A stretch of DNA of 64,000 nt from contig NZ_KB223527.1 of assembly GCF_000331575.1 (NCBI RefSeq), positions 1,585,842 to 1,649,841 of the forward strand. Reading direction: 5' to 3'. Each line of letters opens with the position of its first letter. Within the stretch, counting starts at the first letter, position 1. Below the pieces are notes generated by a model. It was not told the DNA's origin and made no database searches. It saw nothing but the letters and a program-made list of their open reading frames with translations. This document shows, in pieces, positions 1 through 7,964 of this stretch. The position numbers and the translations under genes were made by a program. The stretch comes from Calidifontibacillus oryziterrae. GTDB taxonomy: Bacteria > Bacillota > Bacilli > Bacillales > Bacillaceae_J.

Positions 1-195
1 CAACAATAGGTGAACATGATTATCCATCAAACAATAGCTGAAAAGCTGGAATTTACTAATCTCTTTATATTTTTTAAGCGTGTCTAAAAACCTCGTTCTA
101 TCTACATCATCCTCAAATATCAATTGTTTGTTGATTCCACGAAGAATAATATGATAAATACCGCTACTACTTTTTTCCCTCGGCTTTCTTGGCAT
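1..195 (-). CDS. REP-associated tyrosine transposase (RAYT, Y1/IS200-like), N-terminal part
   Basis: Partial gene running off the left edge; 65 residues are visible. The translation begins MPRKPREKSSSGIYHIILRG, continues with an INKQLIFEDD segment, and reaches LMDNHVHLL at residues 57-64. That is the HUH (His-x-His) metal-binding motif of Y1 transposases, and the GIYHIILRGINKQ strand is typical of the RAYT branch. The start is fixed by a GGAGGTGAT ribosome binding site (199-207) seven bases from ATG. The catalytic Tyr would lie off the window. RAYT proteins are single-copy domesticated transposases that process REP palindromes; matching palindromes sit at 209-227 and 345-363 just upstream and recur further into the window. 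An ordinary IS200-like transposase is the alternative, but the neighbouring palindromes favour RAYT. Confidence 0.88.
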   Translation of the reverse strand, partial: MPRKPREKSSSGIYHIILRGINKQLIFEDDVDRTRFLDTLKKYKEISKFQLFSYCLMDNHVHLLL

Positions 196-208
196 TAAAT
201 CACCTCCA

Positions 209-227
209 GGGACAGGTTTCTTGTCCC
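209..227 (+). repeat. REP-like palindrome, copy 1
   Basis: Sequence GGGACAGGTTTCTTGTCCC, with GGGACA/TGTCCC arms. It lies directly upstream of the RAYT ribosome binding site and forms an inverted pair with the copy at 345-363, like the paired REPs (BIMEs) seen next to RAYT genes elsewhere. Confidence 0.85.
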
Positions 228-344
228 ACACTATTCGAGTATTGCGAGAGACAAATCTTGTCTCAGCATTATCACTGCTATAGTTGGCTGGTATCCCGAA
301 CCTTCCCTAACGCTATCTGCTTAATATTCCTTCAACCAGCAACT

Positions 345-363
345 GGGACACTGAACCTGTCCC
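345..363 (-). repeat. REP-like palindrome, copy 2
   Basis: Reads GGGACACTGAACCTGTCCC on the plus strand; its reverse complement GGGACAGGTTCAGTGTCCC is the same element as copy 1 in opposite orientation. The 117 bases between copies 1 and 2 hold no gene I can support. Confidence 0.85.
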
Positions 364-540
364 TTTTGCGATTTTCCCATAAAGGGTGGATAGTGACAAA
401 TGCGAGATTTTCAGATTTGGATGGGGACTTTGTTTGAAATTTTGTTTTTTCTATAGAGAGAAATTGAGTTTTGTCCTTAAATTACGAGGAATTTTATCAA
501 AACCTATAAATGTTGAATATTTTCCAAATCAAATGAGGCG

Positions 541-588
541 GGGACTGGTTTCATGCTTTCGGTGTAGACGGGACACAAAACCTGTCCC
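541..588. repeat. REP-like palindromes, degenerate pair (copies 3 and 4)
   Basis: GGGACTGGTTTCATGC at 541-556 is a decayed forward copy. GGGACACAAAACCTGTCCC at 570-588 is a clear reverse copy. Together they form another head-to-head pair downstream of the CapD-like gene. Confidence 0.7.
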
Positions 589-599
589 CACAAAAAAAA

Positions 600-617
600 G
601 GACAGAAAACCTGTCCC
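600..617 (-). repeat. REP-like palindrome touching a stop codon, copy 5
   Basis: GGACAGAAAACCTGTCCC on the plus strand. On the minus strand it reads GTAGGGACAGG, so the TAG stop codon of the CapD-like gene (617-619) uses the first G of the element. The same arrangement is seen at 13775-13793. Confidence 0.75.
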
Positions 618-2458
618 TACCGATTTGCCACTAGGCTAGTATCTATAATCCGATTATTTGCGATATCCAAAAGCGTTGTCCGTATCTCGTCCTCTGGCAT
701 TTCTACAAACCGTTCCATGAAATCATGGCAAATTTGTTGTTGGACCAATGAGGCTTTCCCGATAAAAATTTTCGGGAAGACTTGCTTTGGATAAATTTCG
801 CTTTCGTTTAGAAGCTCTTCGTACATTTTTTCTCCTGGGCGAATGCCGGTGAATTCAATTTTGATTTCTTCTTCGGTGAAGCCTGATAGTCTAATAAGAT
901 TGCGGGCTAAATCAACTATTTTTACTGGGTCACCCATGTCAAGAACGAAAATTTCGCCTCCCCGAGCAAGTGCTCCAGCTTGAATTACGAGTCGTGATGC
1001 TTCCGGTATCGTCATAAAATATCTTGTCATGTCAGGATGGGTAACAGTAACTGGGCCCCCTCTTCGGATTTGCTCTTGAAATACTGGTACAACACTACCG
1101 CGACTACCTAGCACATTCCCAAACCTAACAGCAACAAATTTTGTTGAGCTTTTTTGGGCAAGATCTTGAATAATTATTTCTGCAAACCGTTTTGTAGACC
1201 CCATGACGTTTGTTGGGTTAACCGCTTTATCAGACGAAACCAGCACAAACGTATTTACCCCAAACGCATCTGCAGCCTCAGCAACGTTCCTTGTACCGAA
1301 GATATTGTTTTTTACAGCTTCCGCAGGATTACATTCCATTAACGGAACGTGCTTATGAGCAGCAGCATGGAACACGAAACTAGGTTTATATTTTTCAAAC
1401 ACTTCAAAAATACGCTTTCGATCCTGAACATCAGCTATAACTGTTGGATACTCAATATGCTTATATGTTTTCTTTAACTCTAACTCAATATTGTAAATAC
1501 TATTTTCTCCATGACCTAGCAAGATGATTTGAGATGGATTAAACAAACTAAGCTGGCGACATAGCTCTGAGCCGATTGAACCACCTGCACCTGTCACAAG
1601 AATCGTTTTGTCTTGAATTTGCGAGGCAATTCCTGCTGTATCAAGTTTTACCGGCTCCCGACCAAGAAGATCCTCAATTGATACGTCGCGGATTTGGTTG
1701 ACAGAAATATTACCAAGCACTAAATCTTCGATCATTGGAAGTATTTGCACATTTTTACATAGCCTTTTCGCATTGGTGACAATTTCTCCAATTCGTTTTC
1801 GATTAACGGATGGCATCGCAATGATAATATGCTCAATCCCTTTAACGCTTACAATTTCATCCATTTGGTCTACTAAACCATACACATTGATCCCCGATAT
1901 TTTTAATTTTTGCAGTGATAGATCGTCATCAAGAAATGCTACCGGGGATAATTCTGATTTTGGATTCTCGCGAAGCTGTCTTGCCAGCATACGGCCAGCT
2001 GAACCTGCTCCAATTATGAGCGTTCGTTTTTGATTATACCTTTTATGCTGCCCATACAATGGCTTGAATGAAATTTTATATAAATTATAATAGCGCCATG
2101 CAAAGCGAACACCGCCGATCAGCAGCACATGCACCATCCACGTTATTATCAATGCACGCTCATATACATTTCCCCATGTCATTGCTTGAACTGCGGCAAC
2201 TAATAGAATGGAAGACGACACAACAACAATTATCCCAAACAACTCTTCCAAGCTTGCATAACGCCAAGCACGCCTGTATAATCCTAAAAAATATGAAAAC
2301 ACATGGTGACTTAGCAATAATAAAATCGAGCTTATTAGAATTACCTCATCAAACTTCGCTCGATATGGATTTAAAAAAAAGTGCGACATGTATATAGAAA
2401 AAACAACAATCAATGAATCAATTGTAATTAATCCTAGTAATCTATATTTATAGTGCAT
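617..2458 (-). CDS. CapD/EpsC-like membrane-bound nucleotide-sugar epimerase/dehydratase
   Basis: A 613-residue protein of the CapD/WbpM/EpsC family, which makes modified UDP-sugars (4,6-dehydration and/or epimerisation of UDP-GlcNAc) for exopolysaccharide or capsule. About four hydrophobic segments occupy residues 10-125. A first NAD-type Rossmann motif GAGSAGR is at 150-156, and the catalytic short-chain dehydrogenase domain begins with GAGGSIG at 290-296. The SSDKAVNPTNVMGSTKR stretch carries the Met-Lys catalytic variant usual for large family members. It is full length and starts at ATG behind a GGGGG Shine-Dalgarno sequence. A terminator-like hairpin at 2620-2660 separates it from the wzz-like gene, so it may have its own promoter. 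Its stop codon overlaps a REP element. The exact sugar product cannot be read from sequence. Confidence 0.92.
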   Translation of the reverse strand: MHYKYRLLGLITIDSLIVVFSIYMSHFFLNPYRAKFDEVILISSILLLLSHHVFSYFLGLYRRAWRYASLEELFGIIVVVSSSILLVAAVQAMTWGNVYERALIITWMVHVLLIGGVRFAWRYYNLYKISFKPLYGQHKRYNQKRTLIIGAGSAGRMLARQLRENPKSELSPVAFLDDDLSLQKLKISGINVYGLVDQMDEIVSVKGIEHIIIAMPSVNRKRIGEIVTNAKRLCKNVQILPMIEDLVLGNISVNQIRDVSIEDLLGREPVKLDTAGIASQIQDKTILVTGAGGSIGSELCRQLSLFNPSQIILLGHGENSIYNIELELKKTYKHIEYPTVIADVQDRKRIFEVFEKYKPSFVFHAAAHKHVPLMECNPAEAVKNNIFGTRNVAEAADAFGVNTFVLVSSDKAVNPTNVMGSTKRFAEIIIQDLAQKSSTKFVAVRFGNVLGSRGSVVPVFQEQIRRGGPVTVTHPDMTRYFMTIPEASRLVIQAGALARGGEIFVLDMGDPVKIVDLARNLIRLSGFTEEEIKIEFTGIRPGEKMYEELLNESEIYPKQVFPKIFIGKASLVQQQICHDFMERFVEMPEDEIRTTLLDIANNRIIDTSLVANR

Positions 2459-2479
2459 ATCAATTCCCCCAACAGGTGA

Positions 2480-2501
2480 AGTTTAATTGGTAAATTAAAC
2501 T
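2480..2501. promoter_or_regulatory. Short perfect inverted repeat in the epimerase leader
   Basis: AGTTTAATT and AATTAAACT arms with a four-base loop, just upstream of the ribosome binding site of the CapD-like gene. It could be an operator or an mRNA hairpin near the start codon. No regulator can be named. Confidence 0.35.
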
Positions 2502-2619
2502 ATAAGCGTATAAAATTCCAAATATACGTTTTGCTCATTATTCATATAATAACATAGATACAACACAATGGGTATAAGGATGAAAAGCTTTGACATAATC
2601 TTACAATCTTTTCGTCCAT

Positions 2620-2660
2620 AAAAAAAACAAACCTTATTGAACTAACTCAATAAGGTTTTT
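2620..2660 (-). terminator. Rho-independent terminator after the Wzz-like gene
   Basis: CCTTATTGA (2632-2640) and TCAATAAGG (2647-2655) form a nine-base-pair stem. An A-run on one side and a T-run on the other let it work in both directions. On the minus strand the stem is followed by TTTGTTTTTTTT. Confidence 0.8.
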
Positions 2661-2710
2661 CTAGAGACGCTTTCGCCTGCTTTTACTATAATTGACAAGG
2701 ACAGATTGTA

Positions 2711-3697
2711 TTATACTGACAATCCATTACCACCCTGTTCGCGGTTTAATTGGGACATGGAACCTGTCCCCGTGTTTCGCCAGTAAGCGCGGAAGAAGGC
2801 TACAAATACTCCAAGCATTAAGCCAACAACCGTAGCAATTGCTACATTTAACACTTTTTTCGGTGCAACTGGGGTTTCTGGTGCAACTGCTTCTACTAAC
2901 GGTGTGATTTTGTTTTTGGCTAGAGCAAATGAGCTGATGCTTCGTGCTTCTTCATATTTTTCACTATAGCCATTATATAACTTTGTTAGTTTTTCAATTT
3001 TTGAATTAATTTGGTTTAGTTCAATCTGTTTTGTTTTATCGAGGTTCTGGAGTTCATCAAGTATTTCCTTATTTGTCTCGATTACAAATTGTCCCCCACC
3101 AATTGCTTCTTTAAAAAGAACGATTGACGGCAACCCACTGCCAGCTTTTAATTGGTTATATTCCTCGATTGCCTCGTCTAATTTTTTTTGTTCATTTTTC
3201 ATTTGAACTTCATACTCTTCTAGTAAAGAGCCAATTTTCCCGCCTATTCGTTCAGCTGTATAAGCAGTTGAATGCTTAATTATACTATTAATAATAGTTG
3301 CTATTTCTTTAGGGTTTTCGCCTTTTAACTTAATTGAAACTAGGTCTGTTTCTTTTTCAACCTCAATATTCAAAGCGTTTCTTAATGCTGCTGAAGTCCA
3401 ACCGGACTCTTCAAGACCTTCACTCTCTATCACTCGATCTATCAAAACAGGCGACTTTAGGCGTTCTGCATAGATGTTAGGTGATACCATTTCATTTACA
3501 TAACTATCCAAGAAGCTTGGTTCACTTTCTTGAATAGCATTAATCATAATTGTCGCTTCAGCTTCATATGTTGGTGAAATAACAAAGAAACTAACAATCC
3601 CACTAATAAGAATTGCAATCGCTGTAATTGCGGCAATTATCCACTTTCCTTCTAATAACGTTTCAATTATCTCTCGTAAGCTAATTTCTTCTTCCAT
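2711..3697 (-). CDS. Wzz/YveK-like polysaccharide chain-length/co-polymerase protein
   Basis: 328 residues. The N-terminal Wzz domain starts EEEISLREIIETLLEGKWI and has one membrane segment at about 17-40; a long predicted coiled-coil middle follows (about 150-255), and a second membrane segment is at about 285-305. This is the topology of chain-length regulators that work with a Wzy-type polymerase. There is no attached kinase domain and no BY-kinase gene in the window. The start has an AAGGAG site. The last residues are unusual: codons for TGTGSMSQL are written by a REP palindrome (2752-2770), so the C-terminal tail looks like an insertion-derived extension after the second membrane segment. 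Confidence 0.85.
   Translation of the reverse strand: MEEEISLREIIETLLEGKWIIAAITAIAILISGIVSFFVISPTYEAEATIMINAIQESEPSFLDSYVNEMVSPNIYAERLKSPVLIDRVIESEGLEESGWTSAALRNALNIEVEKETDLVSIKLKGENPKEIATIINSIIKHSTAYTAERIGGKIGSLLEEYEVQMKNEQKKLDEAIEEYNQLKAGSGLPSIVLFKEAIGGGQFVIETNKEILDELQNLDKTKQIELNQINSKIEKLTKLYNGYSEKYEEARSISSFALAKNKITPLVEAVAPETPVAPKKVLNVAIATVVGLMLGVFVAFFRAYWRNTGTGSMSQLNREQGGNGLSV
2752..2770 (-). repeat. REP-like palindrome inside the Wzz-like coding region, copy 6
   Basis: GGGACATGGAACCTGTCCC on the plus strand. It is read in frame by the Wzz-like gene and encodes part of its C-terminal tail. Confidence 0.85.
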
Positions 3698-3711
3698 TTT
3701 AAACTCCTTTT

Positions 3712-3730
3712 GGGACAGGTTTCTTGTCCC
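3712..3730 (+). repeat. REP-like palindrome, copy 7
   Basis: GGGACAGGTTTCTTGTCCC, identical to copy 1, lying just upstream of the Wzz-like gene's ribosome binding site. It pairs in inverted orientation with the copy at 3855-3873; the spacer between them contains a further decayed GGGGA...TCCCC palindrome. Confidence 0.85.
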
Positions 3731-3847
3731 GTTTTTGGTCTTTCTGACTCTGTATCACTCTTTTTGACGAAGATACTGAATATATCGAATTACGGGGACT
3801 CTTACCCTATTCCTTATGTGGGTTCCCCTGTCCTAAAGTCATTACTT

Positions 3848-5536
3848 TTAATTTGGGACACTGTTCCTGTCCCTCTTCCCCACCGCTGAAACAAATGCTC
3901 CTAATAAAATCCAGAAAATAACTGCAGAGCCGACTACAGAATCGTTGACTAGACCTTGTATTAAGTACGCGATTGAAGCGGTAAAAAAGGCAATGGTTAA
4001 TGGTGCAATTTCTGCTTCAATCTTTTCACGGTTCCAAATGAATCGAGCTCCATTTAGTAATACGCTGGCCACAAGTAGAACAAACACCAATAATGCTATA
4101 ATTCCTGAACCTATTAATAAACCTAAATACAAATTATGCGGTTTATCTACTACTACATTGTACTTATTTAAGCCTGAAATTTTATCAATTTCATCCTGAG
4201 GAAACACATACGTAAATGTATCTAAACCATATCCGAATATTGGTCGCTTCATAGCCGTTTCAAATGTCTTTTCCCAAATGTATTCACGCCCTGAACCTGA
4301 ACTTCGTCCTCTCTCTGGTAAAACAGGAATTTCGAATTTTTGTATCTCATTATTGATTTCATCTTCAGCGTAAACTCTATATGGGTGAAATACATTTCGT
4401 ATTCCATTTTCCAATTTTAATTCATTACTATTTTTCACATTATTGAATTCAATTTGTTTATTTAATAGGCTATAATTTATTGCTTCATTCTTATTTTCCA
4501 CTTTTACTGTTGCTTGCTGTTTTTCGAATGGGTTTTCTATGGACATAAATCCTAATGTTTCACGCCAAACTCTAGGATTCTCTTTTACCATCGGAACATA
4601 TACAGATGTTGCTAAAACAATAAACGCGGATAAAACAACAAACGATTGTATTTTCCTATTATGAAGGAAGATTAAGATTAGTACGATTGGTAGTAATACC
4701 AACATTGTTAAAAATCCACTTGTTGAAAATGATGTTAACACCGTTACAAACGACATTAACGCTACTACAACATTTACAGCAGATCTAATTTTGTTTTTGT
4801 CGAAAATTGCCCATGTCAAGAAAAGGACTGCCATTACAGACCCGATACCACTAATATAGTTTGGATTACTTACAGTGGCCCATAGTTTTGCGCCTTCTGA
4901 AACCTGTGCACCTTCAGGAATGGATCCAAGAATAAGACTTGTTATCCAGCCAACTTCAAGTAGATCCTTTTCATTAAACAGTGCTAATCCTAAGATCATA
5001 TTTATGATTACAAATGGATAAAGGGTGTATAAGAATCCTTGCATTTGTTTAACTGAAAACTTCATATTTGCTGCAACAAAAAACAAAGCAAAGTAACACA
5101 TAAACGTTAACGTTCCTTCATGACGATTATACATGCCGTGGAGTGCTAAACTTTTGTAGGGTGAAAAAATGGCAGATAGTATAACAACTACTGCAAGTAT
5201 ACCTATGAAAAGGTTCGTATAGCTTTTTTTTATTTCATATTGCAGAAACATAATTTTATATATGAATAAAATTCCAATTATTACAGTTATTATGGCTAGA
5301 ATAATATATTTGTAGTATGAAAATATATCTGCTTGCATACCCGAACTCAGAAATGTAAGTTTTGGGCTTACATATTCAAAAATGTGCGCTTTTATAAATA
5401 GAGGTACTATTAATAAGGCTGTTAGCAGCAGTATATAGATCGTTTTATCAATGGTTACTGATTCTTTTAAGTCTATATTTTGATCTCTTTTGTCTTTTTC
5501 TATTTTTACTTTTTTATAGTACTTATCATATCCCAT
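3848..5536 (-). CDS. O-antigen ligase/Wzy-like polymerase family membrane protein
   Basis: 562 residues with about a dozen hydrophobic segments and a large hydrophilic loop at about 330-425. After the loop comes a short conserved-looking GREYIWEKTFETAMKRPIFG segment, typical of the Wzy_C (O-antigen ligase) domain. Family members join or polymerise glycan repeat units on the outer face of the membrane, which fits the Wzz-like gene downstream and the TPR gene upstream (12-bp gap, same transcript). It starts at ATG behind AGAGGAG. The final residues RDRNSVPN are encoded by a REP palindrome, as in the Wzz-like gene, so the tail may be a recent addition. The glycan it acts on is unknown. Confidence 0.83.
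   Translation of the reverse strand: MGYDKYYKKVKIEKDKRDQNIDLKESVTIDKTIYILLLTALLIVPLFIKAHIFEYVSPKLTFLSSGMQADIFSYYKYIILAIITVIIGILFIYKIMFLQYEIKKSYTNLFIGILAVVVILSAIFSPYKSLALHGMYNRHEGTLTFMCYFALFFVAANMKFSVKQMQGFLYTLYPFVIINMILGLALFNEKDLLEVGWITSLILGSIPEGAQVSEGAKLWATVSNPNYISGIGSVMAVLFLTWAIFDKNKIRSAVNVVVALMSFVTVLTSFSTSGFLTMLVLLPIVLILIFLHNRKIQSFVVLSAFIVLATSVYVPMVKENPRVWRETLGFMSIENPFEKQQATVKVENKNEAINYSLLNKQIEFNNVKNSNELKLENGIRNVFHPYRVYAEDEINNEIQKFEIPVLPERGRSSGSGREYIWEKTFETAMKRPIFGYGLDTFTYVFPQDEIDKISGLNKYNVVVDKPHNLYLGLLIGSGIIALLVFVLLVASVLLNGARFIWNREKIEAEIAPLTIAFFTASIAYLIQGLVNDSVVGSAVIFWILLGAFVSAVGKRDRNSVPN
3855..3873 (-). repeat. REP-like palindrome at the 3' end of the ligase gene, copy 8
   Basis: GGGACACTGTTCCTGTCCC on the plus strand. 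It is translated in frame as the last residues before the TAA stop of the O-antigen-ligase-like gene. Confidence 0.85.
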
Positions 5537-5547
5537 AAGTATCTCCT

Positions 5548-6027
5548 CTAAGATTTTAATTGTTTATTAATTTGCTTAATCAATTTCTTTCTTTCTTTTT
5601 CCAATTCTTTTGGCGCTTTTCTAGCTTGCAAATATTCTCTTGCAATTTCTAGTTCTTTCATATTGTATAGACTTTCTCCCATTCTATAGGTAAAAGTCCC
5701 GTCTTGCAGAAGTGCAGGTCTAATATCAATAGCTTGTTGATAGTGAGTAGCAGCTTTCTCGTAATCCTGCTTAGCACTATATGCTAGTCCAAGATTATAA
5801 TATAATTTGTGTTCATCTGGATATCTTATTATTAAATCTCCTAATATCTTTATTCCTTGTTCCAGCTCATTATTTTGAATAAGCTGCATTGCCTGTTGGT
5901 ATTGCAAAAAATCTTGTTTAAATACTTCATCTTGTTTCTTTCCAGCCACATTCGTATATAATAGTCCAATAAATATAAACAATATAATTCCAAAAAATAT
6001 ATATTTCACAGTGTTAGGCTTCATCAT
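5548..6027 (-). CDS. Membrane-anchored TPR protein
   Basis: 159 residues from the ATG at 6027, which has a well-spaced GAGGAG site; an open frame extends to 6117 without a ribosome site and is probably not translated. There is one N-terminal membrane segment (about residues 6-22) and then two or so tetratricopeptide repeats (for example YNLGLAYSAKQDYEKAATHY), ending in a basic tail. TPR proteins of this type often accompany Wzy/O-antigen-ligase proteins. The gene lies 11 bases upstream of the ligase gene and downstream of a strong terminator, so it is probably the first gene of the TPR-ligase-Wzz unit. Its partner and role are inferred only from context. Confidence 0.72.
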   Translation of the reverse strand: MMKPNTVKYIFFGIILFIFIGLLYTNVAGKKQDEVFKQDFLQYQQAMQLIQNNELEQGIKILGDLIIRYPDEHKLYYNLGLAYSAKQDYEKAATHYQQAIDIRPALLQDGTFTYRMGESLYNMKELEIAREYLQARKAPKELEKERKKLIKQINKQLKS

Positions 6028-6136
6028 CCAAACTCCTCTAAAAAAAACTTGTAAACATAAATAAATTTTAGTTGATTTATAGAAATAGTTCAACCTTTCA
6101 TCGATATAATACGACAATAATCTTCTGGAAAAAATG

Positions 6137-6182
6137 AAAAAGCAACTATCCTTTACTGTCTAGCTAGGAATGTTGCTTTTTT
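6137..6182 (-). terminator. Rho-independent terminator between the surface and EPS blocks
   Basis: AAAAAGCAAC and GTTGCTTTTTT arms with an inner TCCT/AGGA stem. It stops transcription from the stalk-domain gene at 6228 before the EPS genes and could work in both directions. Confidence 0.82.
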
Positions 6183-6227
6183 AAATCTTCAACCTAAATC
6201 AAAAGGCTTATAATTATTTCTCTCAAT

Positions 6228-6932
6228 TTATTTACTTATTAATTGCGCGTTGAATAACCCAACTTCAGATGTTTTTTCTGAATCAAACGATGTTACAATT
6301 CGAAGCTGAATAGTTTCCTTTACGTCTAATTCAATGCCTGCTGGTAATTCTCCTCGTTCAATTACACCAGCATAAACACGTTTATCATCCGCATAAATAT
6401 TAACAGGTATTGTACTATCGATCATGTCATTTCCTTTTGTAAATCCAATATTAGCAGTAAACTTTGTATAGTTTTTGTTTAAATTAAAAACAAATTCACC
6501 AGATGGTCTTTCTGTCATAGTTGGTTGATATTTAAATAATAAATAATTAATATACTCGTTTCCAAGATTGTCTGTGACTTTCTTAACACCATCACCATAT
6601 TCAGAACTAAGAGCAGTTGCTTTATGCTCAATATGTTTGATGTCATTACCAAAATAAATTAATTCACCATCAAATTCACCAATAAAAATAGTTTGTGTTG
6701 AGGCATCGTATTTTATTGGCTGTCCTAACTTTTCTGCTATAAAACGCAAAGGAACAAATGTAGTTCCCTTATACGTAAACGGTTTTTCATTAGGCATTTG
6801 TGACACCTTATCAATTTTAATTTCCTTGATTCCATAGTTCACATCAATGAGTTCAGCATTTGAAGAGGTAGCGCCAACTGTACCAAATAGAATTATTCCT
6901 ATAATTAAACCTTTAATTAAATTGCTTCTCAA
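6228..6932 (-). CDS. Secreted stalk-domain (copper amine oxidase N-terminal-like) protein
   Basis: 234 residues from a TTG start at 6932, chosen because AGGAGG lies eight bases upstream; the GTG at 6941 abuts the ribosome site. A signal peptide/membrane segment (LIKGLIIGIILFGTVGATSS) is followed by a PF07833-type stalk domain with the signature KGTTFVPLRFIAEKLGQ and a TQTIFIG strand. The rest (about residues 85-234) is not recognised. Stalk domains occur on exported Gram-positive proteins and are thought to mediate surface attachment or assembly; no enzyme activity is implied. It is followed by its own terminator and is a relative, not a copy, of the gene at 7099. Confidence 0.7.
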   Translation of the reverse strand: MRSNLIKGLIIGIILFGTVGATSSNAELIDVNYGIKEIKIDKVSQMPNEKPFTYKGTTFVPLRFIAEKLGQPIKYDASTQTIFIGEFDGELIYFGNDIKHIEHKATALSSEYGDGVKKVTDNLGNEYINYLLFKYQPTMTERPSGEFVFNLNKNYTKFTANIGFTKGNDMIDSTIPVNIYADDKRVYAGVIERGELPAGIELDVKETIQLRIVTSFDSEKTSEVGLFNAQLISK

Positions 6933-7022
6933 TCTATACACCTCCTAATATAATATATATTTTAATTCGACAAAGTATCATTAAATCCTTTATATATATT
7001 ATAGAAATTAAATTATTATCAA

Positions 7023-7059
7023 ACAAAAATAGCCTCGTAACTATATTTGTTACAAGGCT
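7023..7059 (-). terminator. Rho-independent terminator after stalk-domain gene 7099-7866
   Basis: AGCCTCGTAAC (7031-7041) pairs with GTTACAAGGCT, followed on the minus strand by ATTTTTG. Confidence 0.75.
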
Positions 7060-7098
7060 GTTTAAATCATATAACAATCTTATATCATAAAATTAATA

Positions 7099-7866
7099 TT
7101 ACCATTCAAAATCAAAGGTATATTTTAATACTTTTGGATTAATTCCAGTATTTTCAACTACTTCAACATAGAATGTCCCTTGCTGGTCATCTTCTGATAT
7201 TTTTGGTAACATAATGTAACCCTCAACTTCTTCATCCTCATCTATATCATTAAACCATGCAACATCTTTCCAATATAAAATATTTCCTCTAATATTTTTA
7301 TGTTCATATACTTCTGATACTGATTCAAATTTTGCTGAATCTTGACTTAATTGATATTTAATATCAGTTGTATTTTTAACGATAACATACATTTTTGTAA
7401 AATTATTTGTTGTTTCTACTGAATATACCTCTAGCCGCACACCATCAATCGTTTTTGATACTGGCAATTCATCATAATCCAGGTCCGGATTGTCTTCTAT
7501 GTCCTCATCCTCTTCATCATTTATCTCAACATCTGGTACCGGGTTTATGTCTAGCTCATCCATAGTGTCTTCTTCTTGAATAGGATTCTCTGTTATATTT
7601 TTTCGGATTTCCACTGTGTTTGTTGTTGAATTCCAATATACCTCAGCATCAAGTTCTTCAGCTAGAAAACGAGCAGGAACATAAGTTCTTCCTTCGTAAT
7701 TTAGCGTAGTATAACCACTTGGCAATTGTTTTTCAATTCCGTTGAATGTATATTTAACCCAATCAGTAATCCTTGGCAAAGAGTCGGTATTTGCTAGTAC
7801 ATTCCCCCCGGAAATTAAAACAGTAGCAACAATAGCACCTGAAATAAATTCTCTATAGTTTTTCAT
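7099..7866 (-). CDS. Secreted stalk-domain protein with acidic linker
   Basis: 255 residues starting at ATG behind AAGGAGG. A signal peptide (residues 1-25, ending LANTDS) precedes a stalk domain containing NYEGRTYVPARFLAEELDAE and a VEIRK strand, then a very acidic linker (residues about 95-130, rich in Asp/Glu). The C-terminal domain resembles extracellular beta-sandwich modules in general appearance, but I do not recognise it. An ISL3-family element begins 98 bp upstream of its start, so its original upstream region has been cut and promoter strength may have changed. Confidence 0.7.
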   Translation of the reverse strand: MKNYREFISGAIVATVLISGGNVLANTDSLPRITDWVKYTFNGIEKQLPSGYTTLNYEGRTYVPARFLAEELDAEVYWNSTTNTVEIRKNITENPIQEEDTMDELDINPVPDVEINDEEDEDIEDNPDLDYDELPVSKTIDGVRLEVYSVETTNNFTKMYVIVKNTTDIKYQLSQDSAKFESVSEVYEHKNIRGNILYWKDVAWFNDIDEDEEVEGYIMLPKISEDDQQGTFYVEVVENTGINPKVLKYTFDFEW

Positions 7867-7964
7867 GATGAGTCCTCCTTATTCGTATTAATATTTTTTT
7901 AAAATATGAACATTAAATGCAGATATAAAATGAGGGAATTCCAATGATAGTCAAGAAGATTTTT

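Noticed and set aside
189..634. Two plus-strand 82-codon frames near the left edge
   Set aside because: They cross the REP elements, lack ribosome sites, and resemble no protein; the real gene there is the minus-strand RAYT.
7867..7964. Promoter for the stalk-domain gene (TTGACT near the IS end)
   Set aside because: No -10 at acceptable spacing; the best match is TTTTAT at 18 bases, too weak to list.
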